DNA of 64,000 nt. Source: CAG-791 sp002449595 (GTDB lineage: Bacteria > Bacillota > Clostridia > Lachnospirales > Lachnospiraceae). Position 1 is the first letter of the stretch, and the number at the start of each line of letters is the position of its first letter. The translations under genes and the position numbers were made by a program. The stretch spans positions 1 to 64,000 of the forward strand of contig CAMNHV010000003.1 in assembly GCA_946539855.1 (NCBI GenBank), read 5' to 3'. The notes under the pieces are model-generated. The model saw only the letters and a program-made list of their open reading frames with translations, was not told where the DNA came from and did no database searches. This document shows positions 35,421 through 43,537 of this stretch, one piece after another.

Positions 35421-35568
35421 CCTGCACCAGCGAGCGCTGCATGTGCACGTAGGGTATTTGCGGCCCGCCGGTACTTAGCGAGGTCCTTTCGAGCTTAGTA
35501 CCGTTGCGAGGCAAGCTTATAGCGGAAGCGTGCCCGACGTGCACATGCAGCGCTTGAGCAGGTGCAGG
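35421..35568. repeat. Nested inverted repeat B
   Basis: Outer arms at 35421-35450 and 35537-35568 share CCTGCACC and an 18-base perfect stretch (AGCGCTGCATGTGCACGT with its complement). An inner stem, CGGTACTTAGC (35469-35479) with GCTTAGTACCG (35493-35503), encloses GAGGTCC, the same apical motif as repeat A inverted. A small CCGCTAAGCGG palindrome lies between A and B at 35397-35407. Confidence 0.85.
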
Positions 35569-35578
35569 CTAATCTCTT

Positions 35579-37009
35579 TTACTTGTTGATTGCAGCTTGC
35601 TCCTTCGGGATGCGGTCGCCGTTCTCATTCACGTACCAGATGGCAATGCCGGTGAACGCAAAGAGGATTGCGAACAGGGGCGCCAGGAAGCTGAGGAACA
35701 GGTACGGGATGTATTCCGCGTAGGTGACGCTCAGGGCGCCGCAGAAGTAGATCGCGTTGGTGTGCCACGGCATCAGTGCGCCGCCGAGCGTGCCGCAGTC
35801 TTCCATCGTTCTGGAGAGGACTTCGGGCGCAACTCCTTTTTCTTTGTAGATCGGGTTCATGAGCTTGCCGGTCAGGACGTGCGACATGGACTGCGTGCAG
35901 CCGATCGCGCTCGAGACGTAGGAGACGAGCATCGTGCTGAAGATGAGGCCCGGCACATTTTTGATCTTCTGGACGAAGAGGCCGAGGAAGTTGTTCAGGA
36001 TGCCCATGCGGTCAAGCATGCCGCCCATGCCCATCGCGAAGATCATGATGCATAGGATGCTGTACATGCTGGCGATACCGCCTCGGTTCAGGAGCTTGTC
36101 GACGAGGAGGATGCCGGAGTCGATGGTGTAGCCGGAAAGCATCGCGGTCATCACATCCTTGAAGGAGGAGCCCTGTGTGATCATTGCAGTGAGGCCGCCG
36201 ACAACTGCGCCGATCATGATGGTCGGGAATGCGGGCACCTTGAAAAGCAGCATCACGATGACGAGGATCACTGGGATCAGTGTCAGGAAGCTGAGGTTGA
36301 AGTTCGACGACAGGCCGCCCAGATACTCTTCGATCGTGGTCGGATCATAGTTGCTGATGGAATAGCGGTTGCCGATGATCGCGAAGATGACGAGCGAGAT
36401 CAGCCAGGACGGGATCGTCGTCCAGAACATCGACTTGATGTGGCCGAACAGAGAAGCGCCGGCCATCGCCGATGACAGGTTCGTCGTGTCAGAGAACGGA
36501 GACATCTTGTCGCCGAACAGCGCGCCGCAGATGACGGCACCGGCGATGACGCCGGCCGGGAAGCCCATCGAGAGGCCGATGCCCATGCAGGCGAGACCCG
36601 CAGAGGCCGCGGAGCCGTAAGACGTTCCGGTACAGACGGACAGGATCGAGCACAGGAGCATCGTCGCCGGAAGGAAGATCTTCGGGCTGACGAGTTTCAG
36701 GCCGTAGTAGATCAGTGTCGGCACTGTGCCGCTCAGGATCCACGCGCCAATGAGGCAGCCAACTGCCGCAACGATCATGATTGACTGGAAGCCGGAGCGA
36801 ACACCGTCAAGCGCATATCCCTCGACCGCACGCCAGTCACGCTTCGTGACCGCTGTATAAATATACATTATGAGCCACGTCATGAGGAGCGGCACGACAA
36901 GTGCGAGTCCGAGCCGCACGCAGACGACGATCTCCACGATGATGACCGCCATCAGGATGACGGAATCCCTCATTGGAATCTGCATTCTTTCCTGTTTTTC
37001 CTGTTTCAT
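35579..37009 (-). CDS. nhaC: NhaC-family Na+/H+ antiporter
   Basis: This 476-residue transporter has eleven to thirteen predicted helices. NhaC-type segments are SVCTGTSYGSAASAGLACMGIGLSMGFPAG, CGALFGDKMSPFSDTTNLSSAMAG and GALMPWHTNAIYFCGAL. The family exchanges Na+ for H+, and some members exchange organic acids such as malate for lactate together with Na+. The following genes handle 2-hydroxy acids, so an organic-acid role is worth considering. It starts with GAGGGG upstream of the ATG at 37009 and is followed by the structured repeat region. Confidence 0.9.
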   Translation of the reverse strand: MKQEKQERMQIPMRDSVILMAVIIVEIVVCVRLGLALVVPLLMTWLIMYIYTAVTKRDWRAVEGYALDGVRSGFQSIMIVAAVGCLIGAWILSGTVPTLIYYGLKLVSPKIFLPATMLLCSILSVCTGTSYGSAASAGLACMGIGLSMGFPAGVIAGAVICGALFGDKMSPFSDTTNLSSAMAGASLFGHIKSMFWTTIPSWLISLVIFAIIGNRYSISNYDPTTIEEYLGGLSSNFNLSFLTLIPVILVIVMLLFKVPAFPTIMIGAVVGGLTAMITQGSSFKDVMTAMLSGYTIDSGILLVDKLLNRGGIASMYSILCIMIFAMGMGGMLDRMGILNNFLGLFVQKIKNVPGLIFSTMLVSYVSSAIGCTQSMSHVLTGKLMNPIYKEKGVAPEVLSRTMEDCGTLGGALMPWHTNAIYFCGALSVTYAEYIPYLFLSFLAPLFAILFAFTGIAIWYVNENGDRIPKEQAAINK

Positions 37010-37087
37010 GTTTTTCCCCTCATTCTGTAATCACCCGCTGCCATGAACAGCTGTTGCACATCATTTTGTATTTTATGCTCAAAATAT

Positions 37088-39697
37088 TCATCTTTCAACT
37101 GCATTGCGGACAGAAGGCGCGCCGCACGTGATCAGAAGATGCTCCGTGGACATGTCGTAATACAAGGTAAATTTCTCCTCCGGTGCTGCTTTGACACACA
37201 CGATGCCGCGCAGTTCCCCGTCAGCCTCAGCATACTGGTCCAGCATATTGCGGCCGTCCGTCAGGAGCTGCGGCCGGTAGCAGAGCGTGCTGTCTCCCTC
37301 GAACACCGCGGTATACAGGATCCCGGCCTCCACGAGGTCCTGGAAGATATGGCTTCCGTAACTGAGCTCGGGCATATATCCCGCCCGTGATTCGGACACT
37401 TCACAGATCGCACTGAATTCGCTGATATCTGAGAACGCCGACGGAACGCCGAGTTCCGGCGAAGACGTGCAGATCCTTCCGGGCGTCAGGAGGATCAGCC
37501 GCTTGTTCTTTGACCGGAATTTCCAGTTGATCGCAGAGAGGATGTTCCGGACCTTGCCCTTTTCCCGGTAAGGCATCCGATAGTATGCGACGGGATCGAC
37601 GTACACGACCGCGTCGACTTCGTACTGCCTGGAAAAGCCCATGGAAACGCCCTTCGTCTCGAGCAGCACCCGCTCCCGGCTGACGTCCTGCGGAATGCGG
37701 ACCCTGCCGCCGTCTTCCGCGAGCTGCAGCGGCCTGCACTGCAGCAGGGAGATCCTGTACTCCCCGCTGCCGGAGACGTTGATGGTGTATTCGATGTCGA
37801 CCGGATACGCATATGCCGACTGGAGGAGGGCAAGGATCTTCCTCATATCATCCATGAGCTGCGCGTTTTGTACCAGCCTGTCGCAGGAGACGTAGAATAC
37901 GTCCTCGGAGATCCCTCTCTCCCGGAATTCCCGCTCCGCATCCCGGTCGTGCGAATACAGGAGGTTCACCTGTCCCGCCGGCAGCATCCTGCGCACAAGT
38001 TCCGCATCTGTGGACCGGACCGGCTCCTCCCCCGCGCGTATGATGTCGATGAGGCGCTGGGAAAACTGGTGCCTGTCCGCAGTATTGGTCAGAAGGACCC
38101 TTCCGGGATCGTCCAGGGCAACCATGCGGGGATAGGATCCCGTGCGGCGGTCCACCGCCGCGGTGCCGAGGCCCGCCACCAGCCGGAGCATCCCATGCTG
38201 CAGTTTTTCCATCCCCATGTGGTATGGGCTCACGGAGTATCCCACGCCTGCCGCGGTCGGCATCACGAAATCTCCATACCGCGAGCCGGACACCCGCTGT
38301 ACGAGCAGGGCCATCTGTTCGTCGCGGTTCTCGAGACCGCGGCGCTTCCGGTAATCCAGCGCGGACATGCTCATTGTGCTCGCATATACCGAGCGGACAG
38401 CCTGTTCGAATTCGGCCAGCCGCTCCTCCGGGGTGCCTGTGCAGCTGCAGAATACGGATTCATATTTTCCTGCAAAAGCATTTCCGAACCCGTCCTCAAG
38501 AATGGAACTCGACCGGACGATAACGGGGTCTGACCCGTAATACTCAAGCAGTTTCAGGAATTCCGCCTCTGTCGCGGCTGAGAACCTCCCGCTCATGATC
38601 GCACCGGCAAAAGAATCCGCGAGCGCAAAATAGCCCTCCTCCGATTTCTGCCGGATCTTAAGATCCCAGAAGCCGTTTTCCACGATGTAAGAGTAAAAGA
38701 CGTCCGAGCCGATATAGAAAGAATCGTGCGGCTCAATACGGGAGAAGATCTCCGGGCTTAGGCATTCGATGATCTTGCGGGACAGAAGCATGCCGCACGC
38801 TTTGCCGCCGATCATTCCCGTGCCTACCATGCGGGAGTGGATCTCAAAATAGTCCTCCGGCAGGAAGTACTTCCTGATCAGTTCCCGCATTCTGCCGTCC
38901 CGTGTCAGCATGATGTCACAGATCCTTCCGCACTCATCTGTCACGTCGATCCCGCTTCGGAATTTCAGGCCGGTGATCTGGAAGAAGCGCTCCCAGCTGT
39001 CCATGCTCTGATTCTGCGTCAGGCGGTCTGTCTCATTCATTTTCCGGTAGAAGCGGCTGATCTCCACGCCCTCCGAGAGTTCTCGCACGATCCCGCTTTC
39101 AAGATCAAAAAGGTGCGGCGAGAACATGCTGTCCGATTCCCGGTTCCAGACCTTGATCGGGCGCAGATACAGTTCGCTCTCTCCCGGTCCGGGGAGGACG
39201 TCGAGAAACAGCTGGGTCGTCTCCCGAATGATCGTGATCGCGTCAAAAGAATGGCGGCCGCGGATGATGGGGAAAAAGGCCACCGTATCCAGTGAGAACA
39301 GGTATGGACAGGTCAGATGGAAAAAATTGCCCATCATGAGGTCCGTCGCCCAGGCCTCCTCCAGTCCTGACAGACAGTCAAAGACGTAGAATGCGTCCAT
39401 TCCTTCCCTCTCAATGAGACGGTGCACTTCGATCGTGAACGTCTCGAAGCGGCTGCCCGGGCTGATCTGAACGATCTTCAGTCCTTCCTGCGCCTCCAGG
39501 ATCGGCGGATGCTCGGCAAAACGCACATAGACCAGGTCCCTCCGGTCGCGGATCGCCTGCGCGGCAAACGCCTCCGCAAACGGACGAAATTCATCCAGGG
39601 ATGATACCTGAAAGACGACGTTGTCCCCGAGGCGGATATTGTCCAGTGTAAGATCCAGCGTCGGGATCCCGGAACATATTCTCTCGAATGCAGCCAT
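37088..39697 (-). CDS. PEP/pyruvate-binding (PPDK_N) ATP-grasp protein with a KaiC-like front domain
   Basis: This 869-residue protein has three parts. Residues 1 to about 200 resemble a RecA/KaiC domain (SGIPTLDLTLDNIRLGDNVVFQVSS) but lack a Walker A lysine. From about 290 to 660 runs the ATP-grasp domain of PEP synthase and PPDK: GGKACGM (Lys299), VIVRSSSILEDGFGNAFAGKYES (Arg395), VQRVSG and LLQCRPLQ (653-656). The last 210 residues are unassigned. The phosphohistidine swivel domain and the PEP barrel of true PEP synthases are missing, so it cannot make PEP alone. The start at 39697 follows GAGGAGG. Its reaction is unknown. Confidence 0.8.
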   Translation of the reverse strand: MAAFERICSGIPTLDLTLDNIRLGDNVVFQVSSLDEFRPFAEAFAAQAIRDRRDLVYVRFAEHPPILEAQEGLKIVQISPGSRFETFTIEVHRLIEREGMDAFYVFDCLSGLEEAWATDLMMGNFFHLTCPYLFSLDTVAFFPIIRGRHSFDAITIIRETTQLFLDVLPGPGESELYLRPIKVWNRESDSMFSPHLFDLESGIVRELSEGVEISRFYRKMNETDRLTQNQSMDSWERFFQITGLKFRSGIDVTDECGRICDIMLTRDGRMRELIRKYFLPEDYFEIHSRMVGTGMIGGKACGMLLSRKIIECLSPEIFSRIEPHDSFYIGSDVFYSYIVENGFWDLKIRQKSEEGYFALADSFAGAIMSGRFSAATEAEFLKLLEYYGSDPVIVRSSSILEDGFGNAFAGKYESVFCSCTGTPEERLAEFEQAVRSVYASTMSMSALDYRKRRGLENRDEQMALLVQRVSGSRYGDFVMPTAAGVGYSVSPYHMGMEKLQHGMLRLVAGLGTAAVDRRTGSYPRMVALDDPGRVLLTNTADRHQFSQRLIDIIRAGEEPVRSTDAELVRRMLPAGQVNLLYSHDRDAEREFRERGISEDVFYVSCDRLVQNAQLMDDMRKILALLQSAYAYPVDIEYTINVSGSGEYRISLLQCRPLQLAEDGGRVRIPQDVSRERVLLETKGVSMGFSRQYEVDAVVYVDPVAYYRMPYREKGKVRNILSAINWKFRSKNKRLILLTPGRICTSSPELGVPSAFSDISEFSAICEVSESRAGYMPELSYGSHIFQDLVEAGILYTAVFEGDSTLCYRPQLLTDGRNMLDQYAEADGELRGIVCVKAAPEEKFTLYYDMSTEHLLITCGAPSVRNAVER

Positions 39698-39725
39698 GAT
39701 ACGCCTCCTCTCACCAGTACAACGC

Positions 39726-39765
39726 AAAAAGGCGCCTCCCGGAACGAATCCGGAAGAACGCCTTT
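39726..39765 (-). terminator. Terminator between the small protein gene and the PPDK-like gene
   Basis: AAAGGCG (39728-39734) pairs with CGCCTTT (39759-39765), with an inner CCGGA/TCCGG stem, and on the minus strand a T run follows. It lies 85 bases after the stop of the 79-residue gene and only about 15 bases before the ribosome binding site of the next gene. Confidence 0.75.
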
Positions 39766-39850
39766 GTCCTGATACTATATTACCATACTTATGAGTGCAG
39801 CTGTACTATACTTTTTGTATCTATGGCATACATTTCCGCAATACTGGCGC

Positions 39851-40090
39851 TTATGCAGCGTACTTCGCGTTCATCATCAGAGCGATGAAGGGCCGCACAT
39901 CTCTCGGGTCCTCGAAGCTGAGGTCCAGAGAACCTTCCGGCTTCGTCGCCTTCATGAACTTCCAGATGTCTTCGTTGCCCTTCAGGCTGATCTTATCGTC
40001 ATCTGAGAGAACGAGGTAGACATTTCCGCAGCTCTCGTTGACCATTTCCTCCAGTTTCGTTACATCAGGCATTTTTGTGATTCTGAGCAT
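39851..40090 (-). CDS. Conserved-looking small protein, unknown function
   Basis: This 79-residue acidic protein starts MLRITKMPDVTKLEEMVNES, with AGGAGG 9 bases before the ATG at 40090. The order of its segments (GNVYLVLSDDDKISLKG, then a helix WKFMKA and GSLDLSFEDPRDVRPFIALM) recalls the HPr fold. It has no histidine at all, so it cannot be a PTS phosphocarrier. That comparison is tentative. It precedes the PPDK-like gene but is separated from it by a terminator. No other function is suggested by the sequence. Confidence 0.65.
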   Translation of the reverse strand: MLRITKMPDVTKLEEMVNESCGNVYLVLSDDDKISLKGNEDIWKFMKATKPEGSLDLSFEDPRDVRPFIALMMNAKYAA

Positions 40091-40543
40091 GATTTTGTAC
40101 CTCCTGTCTCAGCACATCTTTGTGTGACTGTAATTTGTTCGGCGGATCAGCCGCCTGCTGCGCGTTCGGTGTCCGGCTCTGTCCTTCCGGCTTCTGCCTT
40201 TCGGCCTTTGCCTTCCGGTTTTTGTTTTCCGGTTCTTTCCTCCCGCTGAACATATCATATCATTCCCCAGGATCTGCAACAGACTGGTTAGCGCCAGAAA
40301 ATTACAATATCAGGACAACAATAAAGGACGGCTTCGAGCCGTCCCTCATGTCATGGATCACGCATCTCACATTCGCTTTTAAAGTGCGATTTTTAAGCTT
40401 TCTCTTCTTGTGCCAAACGCCATCATTATCTCTGCACCAGCACAGATAATATTAATATTGAGCCATCCAGCACATCATTTTAGGACTGCGCAAACGGTTG
40501 CCCTGATGTCCTGATGTCCCGAATCCTCTCCCTGGATGTGCCA
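40091..40543. other. 450-base intergenic region with a degenerate tandem repeat
   Basis: The stretch contains a terminator at 40321-40344 and, at about 40180-40237, four or more imperfect copies of a 14-15-base unit of the form TGCCTTCCGGCTTT. A 62-codon frame on the minus strand runs through the repeat, giving a Lys/Glu-rich sequence, but it lacks other support. The AraC gene ends at 40544, so the transcript probably ends at 40326. Confidence 0.6.
40321..40344 (-). terminator. Terminator downstream of the AraC gene
   Basis: GGACGGCT (40326-40333) and AGCCGTCC (40337-40344) form a perfect stem with a three-base loop, followed on the minus strand by TTTATTGTTG. Confidence 0.8.
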
Positions 40544-41479
40544 TCACCTGCTCTCCGCATGCGCCTTCCGGTACTGCGCGGGCGTCACGCCGGTCTCCTG
40601 CGCGAACACTTTGGTGAAATACGCGGGGGAGGTGAAGCCGCACTCGTCGCTGATCTGCGCGACGCTGTCGTTCGTCAGGAGGAGGCGCCGCATGGCCGTG
40701 CGGACGCGGTACATCTTCAGATATTCGCCGGGCGACTGCCGGATGCTTCTGCTAAAGCACCGCGTTGCCTCGCGGCGGCTGATGCTCCCCGCCGCGGCGA
40801 TGTCGTCGAGGCTGATCTTCTCGCCGTAATGTTCCCGGATATAGTTCAGCATCGGCTTGATCCTGGCCGCGTCCTGTGATCCGCTCACCGTCCCGGCGCT
40901 CCGTTCCTCGCTGGTCACACTGAGGAGCTCCAGCCATAATCCCGCCAGTTCGTGGCGAACCTCAAATTCATAGCCGAACGCATCTTCTTTGCAGAGTTCC
41001 ACGATCTTCAGGAAATGGCCAAGCATCCGGATCCCGGCCGCGTCTTCCGGCCGGATCAGCCATGAGTCCAGCGACGTGCTCTGGAGGATCGGCATGACGT
41101 ATTTCTGTTCCAGCGGATTTCCGTAGATGCCGGACAGGAACGCCGGCTCGAACTTCAGGCTGTACTCGAGATGCGCGTGCGGCGCGCGCGGCGCGACCGT
41201 GCGGTGCAGCACGTTGGAGTTCACGAAAATGGCTTCGCCCTTTTTCAGGTGATACTGCTTCGCGGAGGTCTCGTAGTCCGCCTCTCCCTCCACCACGTAG
41301 TTGATCTCGATCGAGGGGTGCCAGTGCCACGGGACCTTCTGCCCGAGCACGCGGTTATAGTCCGTCTCGCCGCAGTGAAAGGTGAGCTCATCGGTCACGC
41401 CCGCGATGATCTCCTGCTGGTTCTGGTCCACAGAGATCCTGTAGGGCCTTTTGTTCGACTTGTAGTCTCTGTAAAACAT
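40544..41479 (-). CDS. AraC-family transcriptional regulator with cupin sensor
   Basis: This 311-residue regulator has an N-terminal cupin domain, with VPWHWHPSIEINYVVEGEADYE and LKKGEAIFVNSNVLHRTV, and a C-terminal pair of helix-turn-helix motifs (ISLDDIAAAGSISRREATRCFSRSIRQSPGEYLKMYRV and VAQISDECGFTSPAYFTKVFAQETGVTPAQYRKAH). Regulators of this build sense sugars or oligosaccharides. The ATG at 41479 has GGAGCAGGA just upstream. That ribosome binding site begins immediately after the T run of the ATP synthase terminator. No obvious target operon adjoins it. Confidence 0.88.
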   Translation of the reverse strand: MFYRDYKSNKRPYRISVDQNQQEIIAGVTDELTFHCGETDYNRVLGQKVPWHWHPSIEINYVVEGEADYETSAKQYHLKKGEAIFVNSNVLHRTVAPRAPHAHLEYSLKFEPAFLSGIYGNPLEQKYVMPILQSTSLDSWLIRPEDAAGIRMLGHFLKIVELCKEDAFGYEFEVRHELAGLWLELLSVTSEERSAGTVSGSQDAARIKPMLNYIREHYGEKISLDDIAAAGSISRREATRCFSRSIRQSPGEYLKMYRVRTAMRRLLLTNDSVAQISDECGFTSPAYFTKVFAQETGVTPAQYRKAHAESR

Positions 41480-41489
41480 ATCCTGCTCC

Positions 41490-41539
41490 AAAAAAGGCCA
41501 TCGGATCGCGGCGCAAATTGCTGCCGTCACCCGATGGCC
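41490..41539 (-). terminator. Terminator of the ATP synthase operon
   Basis: GGCCATCGG (41496-41504) pairs perfectly with CCGATGGCC (41531-41539), with an inner GC-rich stem, followed on the minus strand by TTTTTT (complement of 41490-41495). It lies 52 bases after atpC. Confidence 0.9.
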
Positions 41540-41590
41540 ACACAGTTCAGACTGTTCTTCCGGAATGCACTCGAACCTGCGCCGGCTTCA

Positions 41591-41995
41591 TCACCTGCCG
41601 CCGGTGCTGATCCTCACGAGCGCCCTGCGAAGCTTCGCCTCCGCGCGTGCGCGGGCTTCCTTCGAGAGCGACTCGTCCGCGAGGCGCTGCTCCGCCTTCT
41701 CCTTGGCGGCCTTCGCGCGCTCGATGTCGATATCGTCGCTCCACTCCCAGGTCGTCGGGATGACGTGGACGTTCTTGTCGATCACGGAGAGCATCCCGCC
41801 GATGCAGGCGGCGTTCCGTTCCTTGCCGTCCTCCATCGTCACGCGGGCGACTCCCATGCCGATCGCGGTGCAGTAATCCGTATGATTTGCCATGATGGCG
41901 ACGTCTCCGTGGACCGTGCGCAGAATGATGCGCTGCACGTTTCCCTCGAAGATCTTGCCGTCCATGGTCACGATTTCCAGCGGAAATGTTGACAT
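41591..41995 (-). CDS. atpC: ATP synthase epsilon subunit
   Basis: This 134-residue subunit of the F1 central stalk has a beta-sandwich domain (FPLEIVTMDGKIFEGNVQRIILRTVHGDVAIMANHTDYCTAIGMG) and a C-terminal two-helix region (IERAKAAKEKAEQRLADESLSKEARARAEAKLRRALVRI). It couples rotor turning to catalysis and can inhibit ATP hydrolysis. It is the last gene of the operon, 79 bases after atpD. Length and order are standard. Confidence 0.95.
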   Translation of the reverse strand: MSTFPLEIVTMDGKIFEGNVQRIILRTVHGDVAIMANHTDYCTAIGMGVARVTMEDGKERNAACIGGMLSVIDKNVHVIPTTWEWSDDIDIERAKAAKEKAEQRLADESLSKEARARAEAKLRRALVRISTGGR

Positions 41996-42074
41996 ATCTG
42001 TTGATCTCCAGTATCACCTGTGCCGGCCGTGCCGCGGCTTCTGCGCCGCTTCTGACCGCTTTGCACCCGGTGCG

Positions 42075-43469
42075 TCAGATGTTCTTCGCCTTCTCGAACA
42101 CTTCGTCGATCGTTCCGACCAGAAGGAACGCGCTCTCAGGCAGGTGGTCGCACTCGCCGTCCAGGATCATCCGGAAGCCGCGCAGCGTCTCCTTGAGCGG
42201 AACGTACTTGCCTTCCAGTCCGGTGAACTGCTCCGCGACGAAGAAGCTCTGGGACAGGAAGTTCTGGATCTTACGGGCTCTGTAAACGGCCTGCTTGTCC
42301 TCGTCGGAAAGTTCGTCCATACCCATGATGGCGATGATGTCCTGCAGTTCCTTGTAGCGCTGCAGCAACTGCTGGACGCCTCTCGCGACCTGGTAGTGCT
42401 CCTCGCCGACCACTTCCGGGGAAAGGATACGGCTCGTGGAATCGAGCGGATCCACCGCGGGGTAGATACCCTTGGAAGCGATGTCACGCGAAAGGACCGT
42501 CGTCGCATCGAGGTGCGTGAAGGTCGTCGCCGGCGCGGGGTCCGTCAGGTCATCGGCCGGGACGTAGACCGCCTGGACCGACGTGATGGAACCCTTCTTC
42601 GTGGAAGTGATGCGCTCCTGCAGAGCGCCCATTTCCGTCGCCAGTGTCGGCTGGTAGCCGACGGCCGAAGGCATACGGCCCAGCAGAGCCGAAACTTCGG
42701 AACCCGCCTGTGTGAAGCGGAAGATGTTGTCGATGAAGAGAAGGACGTCCTGGTTCTTCTCGTCGCGGAAGTACTCCGCCATGGTCAGGCCGGAGAGGCC
42801 GACGCGCATTCTTGCTCCCGGCGGCTCGTTCATCTGTCCGTAGACCAGAGCCGTCTTCTCGAGGACACCGCTCTCCTTCATTTCGCCGTAGAGGTCGTTG
42901 CCCTCACGCGTGCGCTCGCCGACGCCGGTGAATACCGAGATGCCGCCGTGCGCGGTCGCGATGTTGTGGATCAGTTCCATGATCAGGACCGTCTTGCCGA
43001 CGCCGGCGCCGCCGAAGAGGCCGATCTTGCCGCCCTTGGAATAAGGGCAGATCAGGTCGACGACCTTGATCCCCGTCTCAAGGATCTCCGTTGCGGGCAG
43101 CTGATCCTCAAAAGCCGGCGCGGGGCGGTGGATCGCCCAGCGTTCCTTCGCGCTCGGAGCGGGCATGTTGTCGACCGGCTCACCGAGCAGGTTGAACACG
43201 CGGCCGAGACATTCCTCGCCGACCGGCACCGTGATCGGACCGCCCGTATCCAGCGCGTCCGTTCCGCGGACGAGGCCGTCCGTGGAGCTCATGGCGATGC
43301 AGCGCACGACGTCGTCGCCGATCTGCTGCGCCACTTCCGCCGTCATGACGCGGTCGCCGTTTTTGATCTCGATCGCATTCAGCAGCGCAGGCAGCTGACC
43401 TTCCTCGAACCGGATGTCAAGAACGGGGCCTGTGACCTGCACTACCTTCCCGATGTGTTTTTCGCTCAT
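42075..43469 (-). CDS. atpD: ATP synthase beta subunit
   Basis: This 464-residue catalytic subunit has the P-loop GGAGVGKTVLIMELIHN, the catalytic glutamate region TGVGERTREGNDLY, DVLLFIDNIFRFTQAGSEVSALLGRMPSAVGYQPTLATEMG, and the C-terminal DELSDEDKQ segment of the DELSEED type. The frame extends further upstream, but the ATG at 43469, starting MSEKHIGKVVQVTGPVLDI, is the conserved start. It sits between atpG and atpC in canonical order. Confidence 0.97.
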   Translation of the reverse strand: MSEKHIGKVVQVTGPVLDIRFEEGQLPALLNAIEIKNGDRVMTAEVAQQIGDDVVRCIAMSSTDGLVRGTDALDTGGPITVPVGEECLGRVFNLLGEPVDNMPAPSAKERWAIHRPAPAFEDQLPATEILETGIKVVDLICPYSKGGKIGLFGGAGVGKTVLIMELIHNIATAHGGISVFTGVGERTREGNDLYGEMKESGVLEKTALVYGQMNEPPGARMRVGLSGLTMAEYFRDEKNQDVLLFIDNIFRFTQAGSEVSALLGRMPSAVGYQPTLATEMGALQERITSTKKGSITSVQAVYVPADDLTDPAPATTFTHLDATTVLSRDIASKGIYPAVDPLDSTSRILSPEVVGEEHYQVARGVQQLLQRYKELQDIIAIMGMDELSDEDKQAVYRARKIQNFLSQSFFVAEQFTGLEGKYVPLKETLRGFRMILDGECDHLPESAFLLVGTIDEVFEKAKNI

Positions 43470-43537
43470 TTTCTTACCACCATTCCGAAGCGGATACCGC
43501 TTCCGTCCCACTATGTTTCAAGATTCCCGTCCGCGGG

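Larger units (their letters stand above)
35195..35578. other. 384-base structured intergenic region between nhaC and the dehydrogenase gene
   Basis: Apart from repeats A and B this stretch holds only the dehydrogenase ribosome binding site. Reading frames exist on the plus strand, but they run through the repeat arms and have no ribosome binding site or recognisable protein. If transcribed from nhaC, the RNA would fold into two long compound hairpins. Confidence 0.7.

Noticed and set aside
35301..35498. A 65-codon plus-strand frame between nhaC and the dehydrogenase gene
   Set aside because: It runs through the inverted-repeat arms, has no ribosome binding site, and its termini are set by the repeats.
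40065..40253. A 62-codon minus-strand frame rich in Lys and Glu
   Set aside because: It overlaps the start of the better-supported 79-residue gene, and its composition is explained by the tandem repeat.
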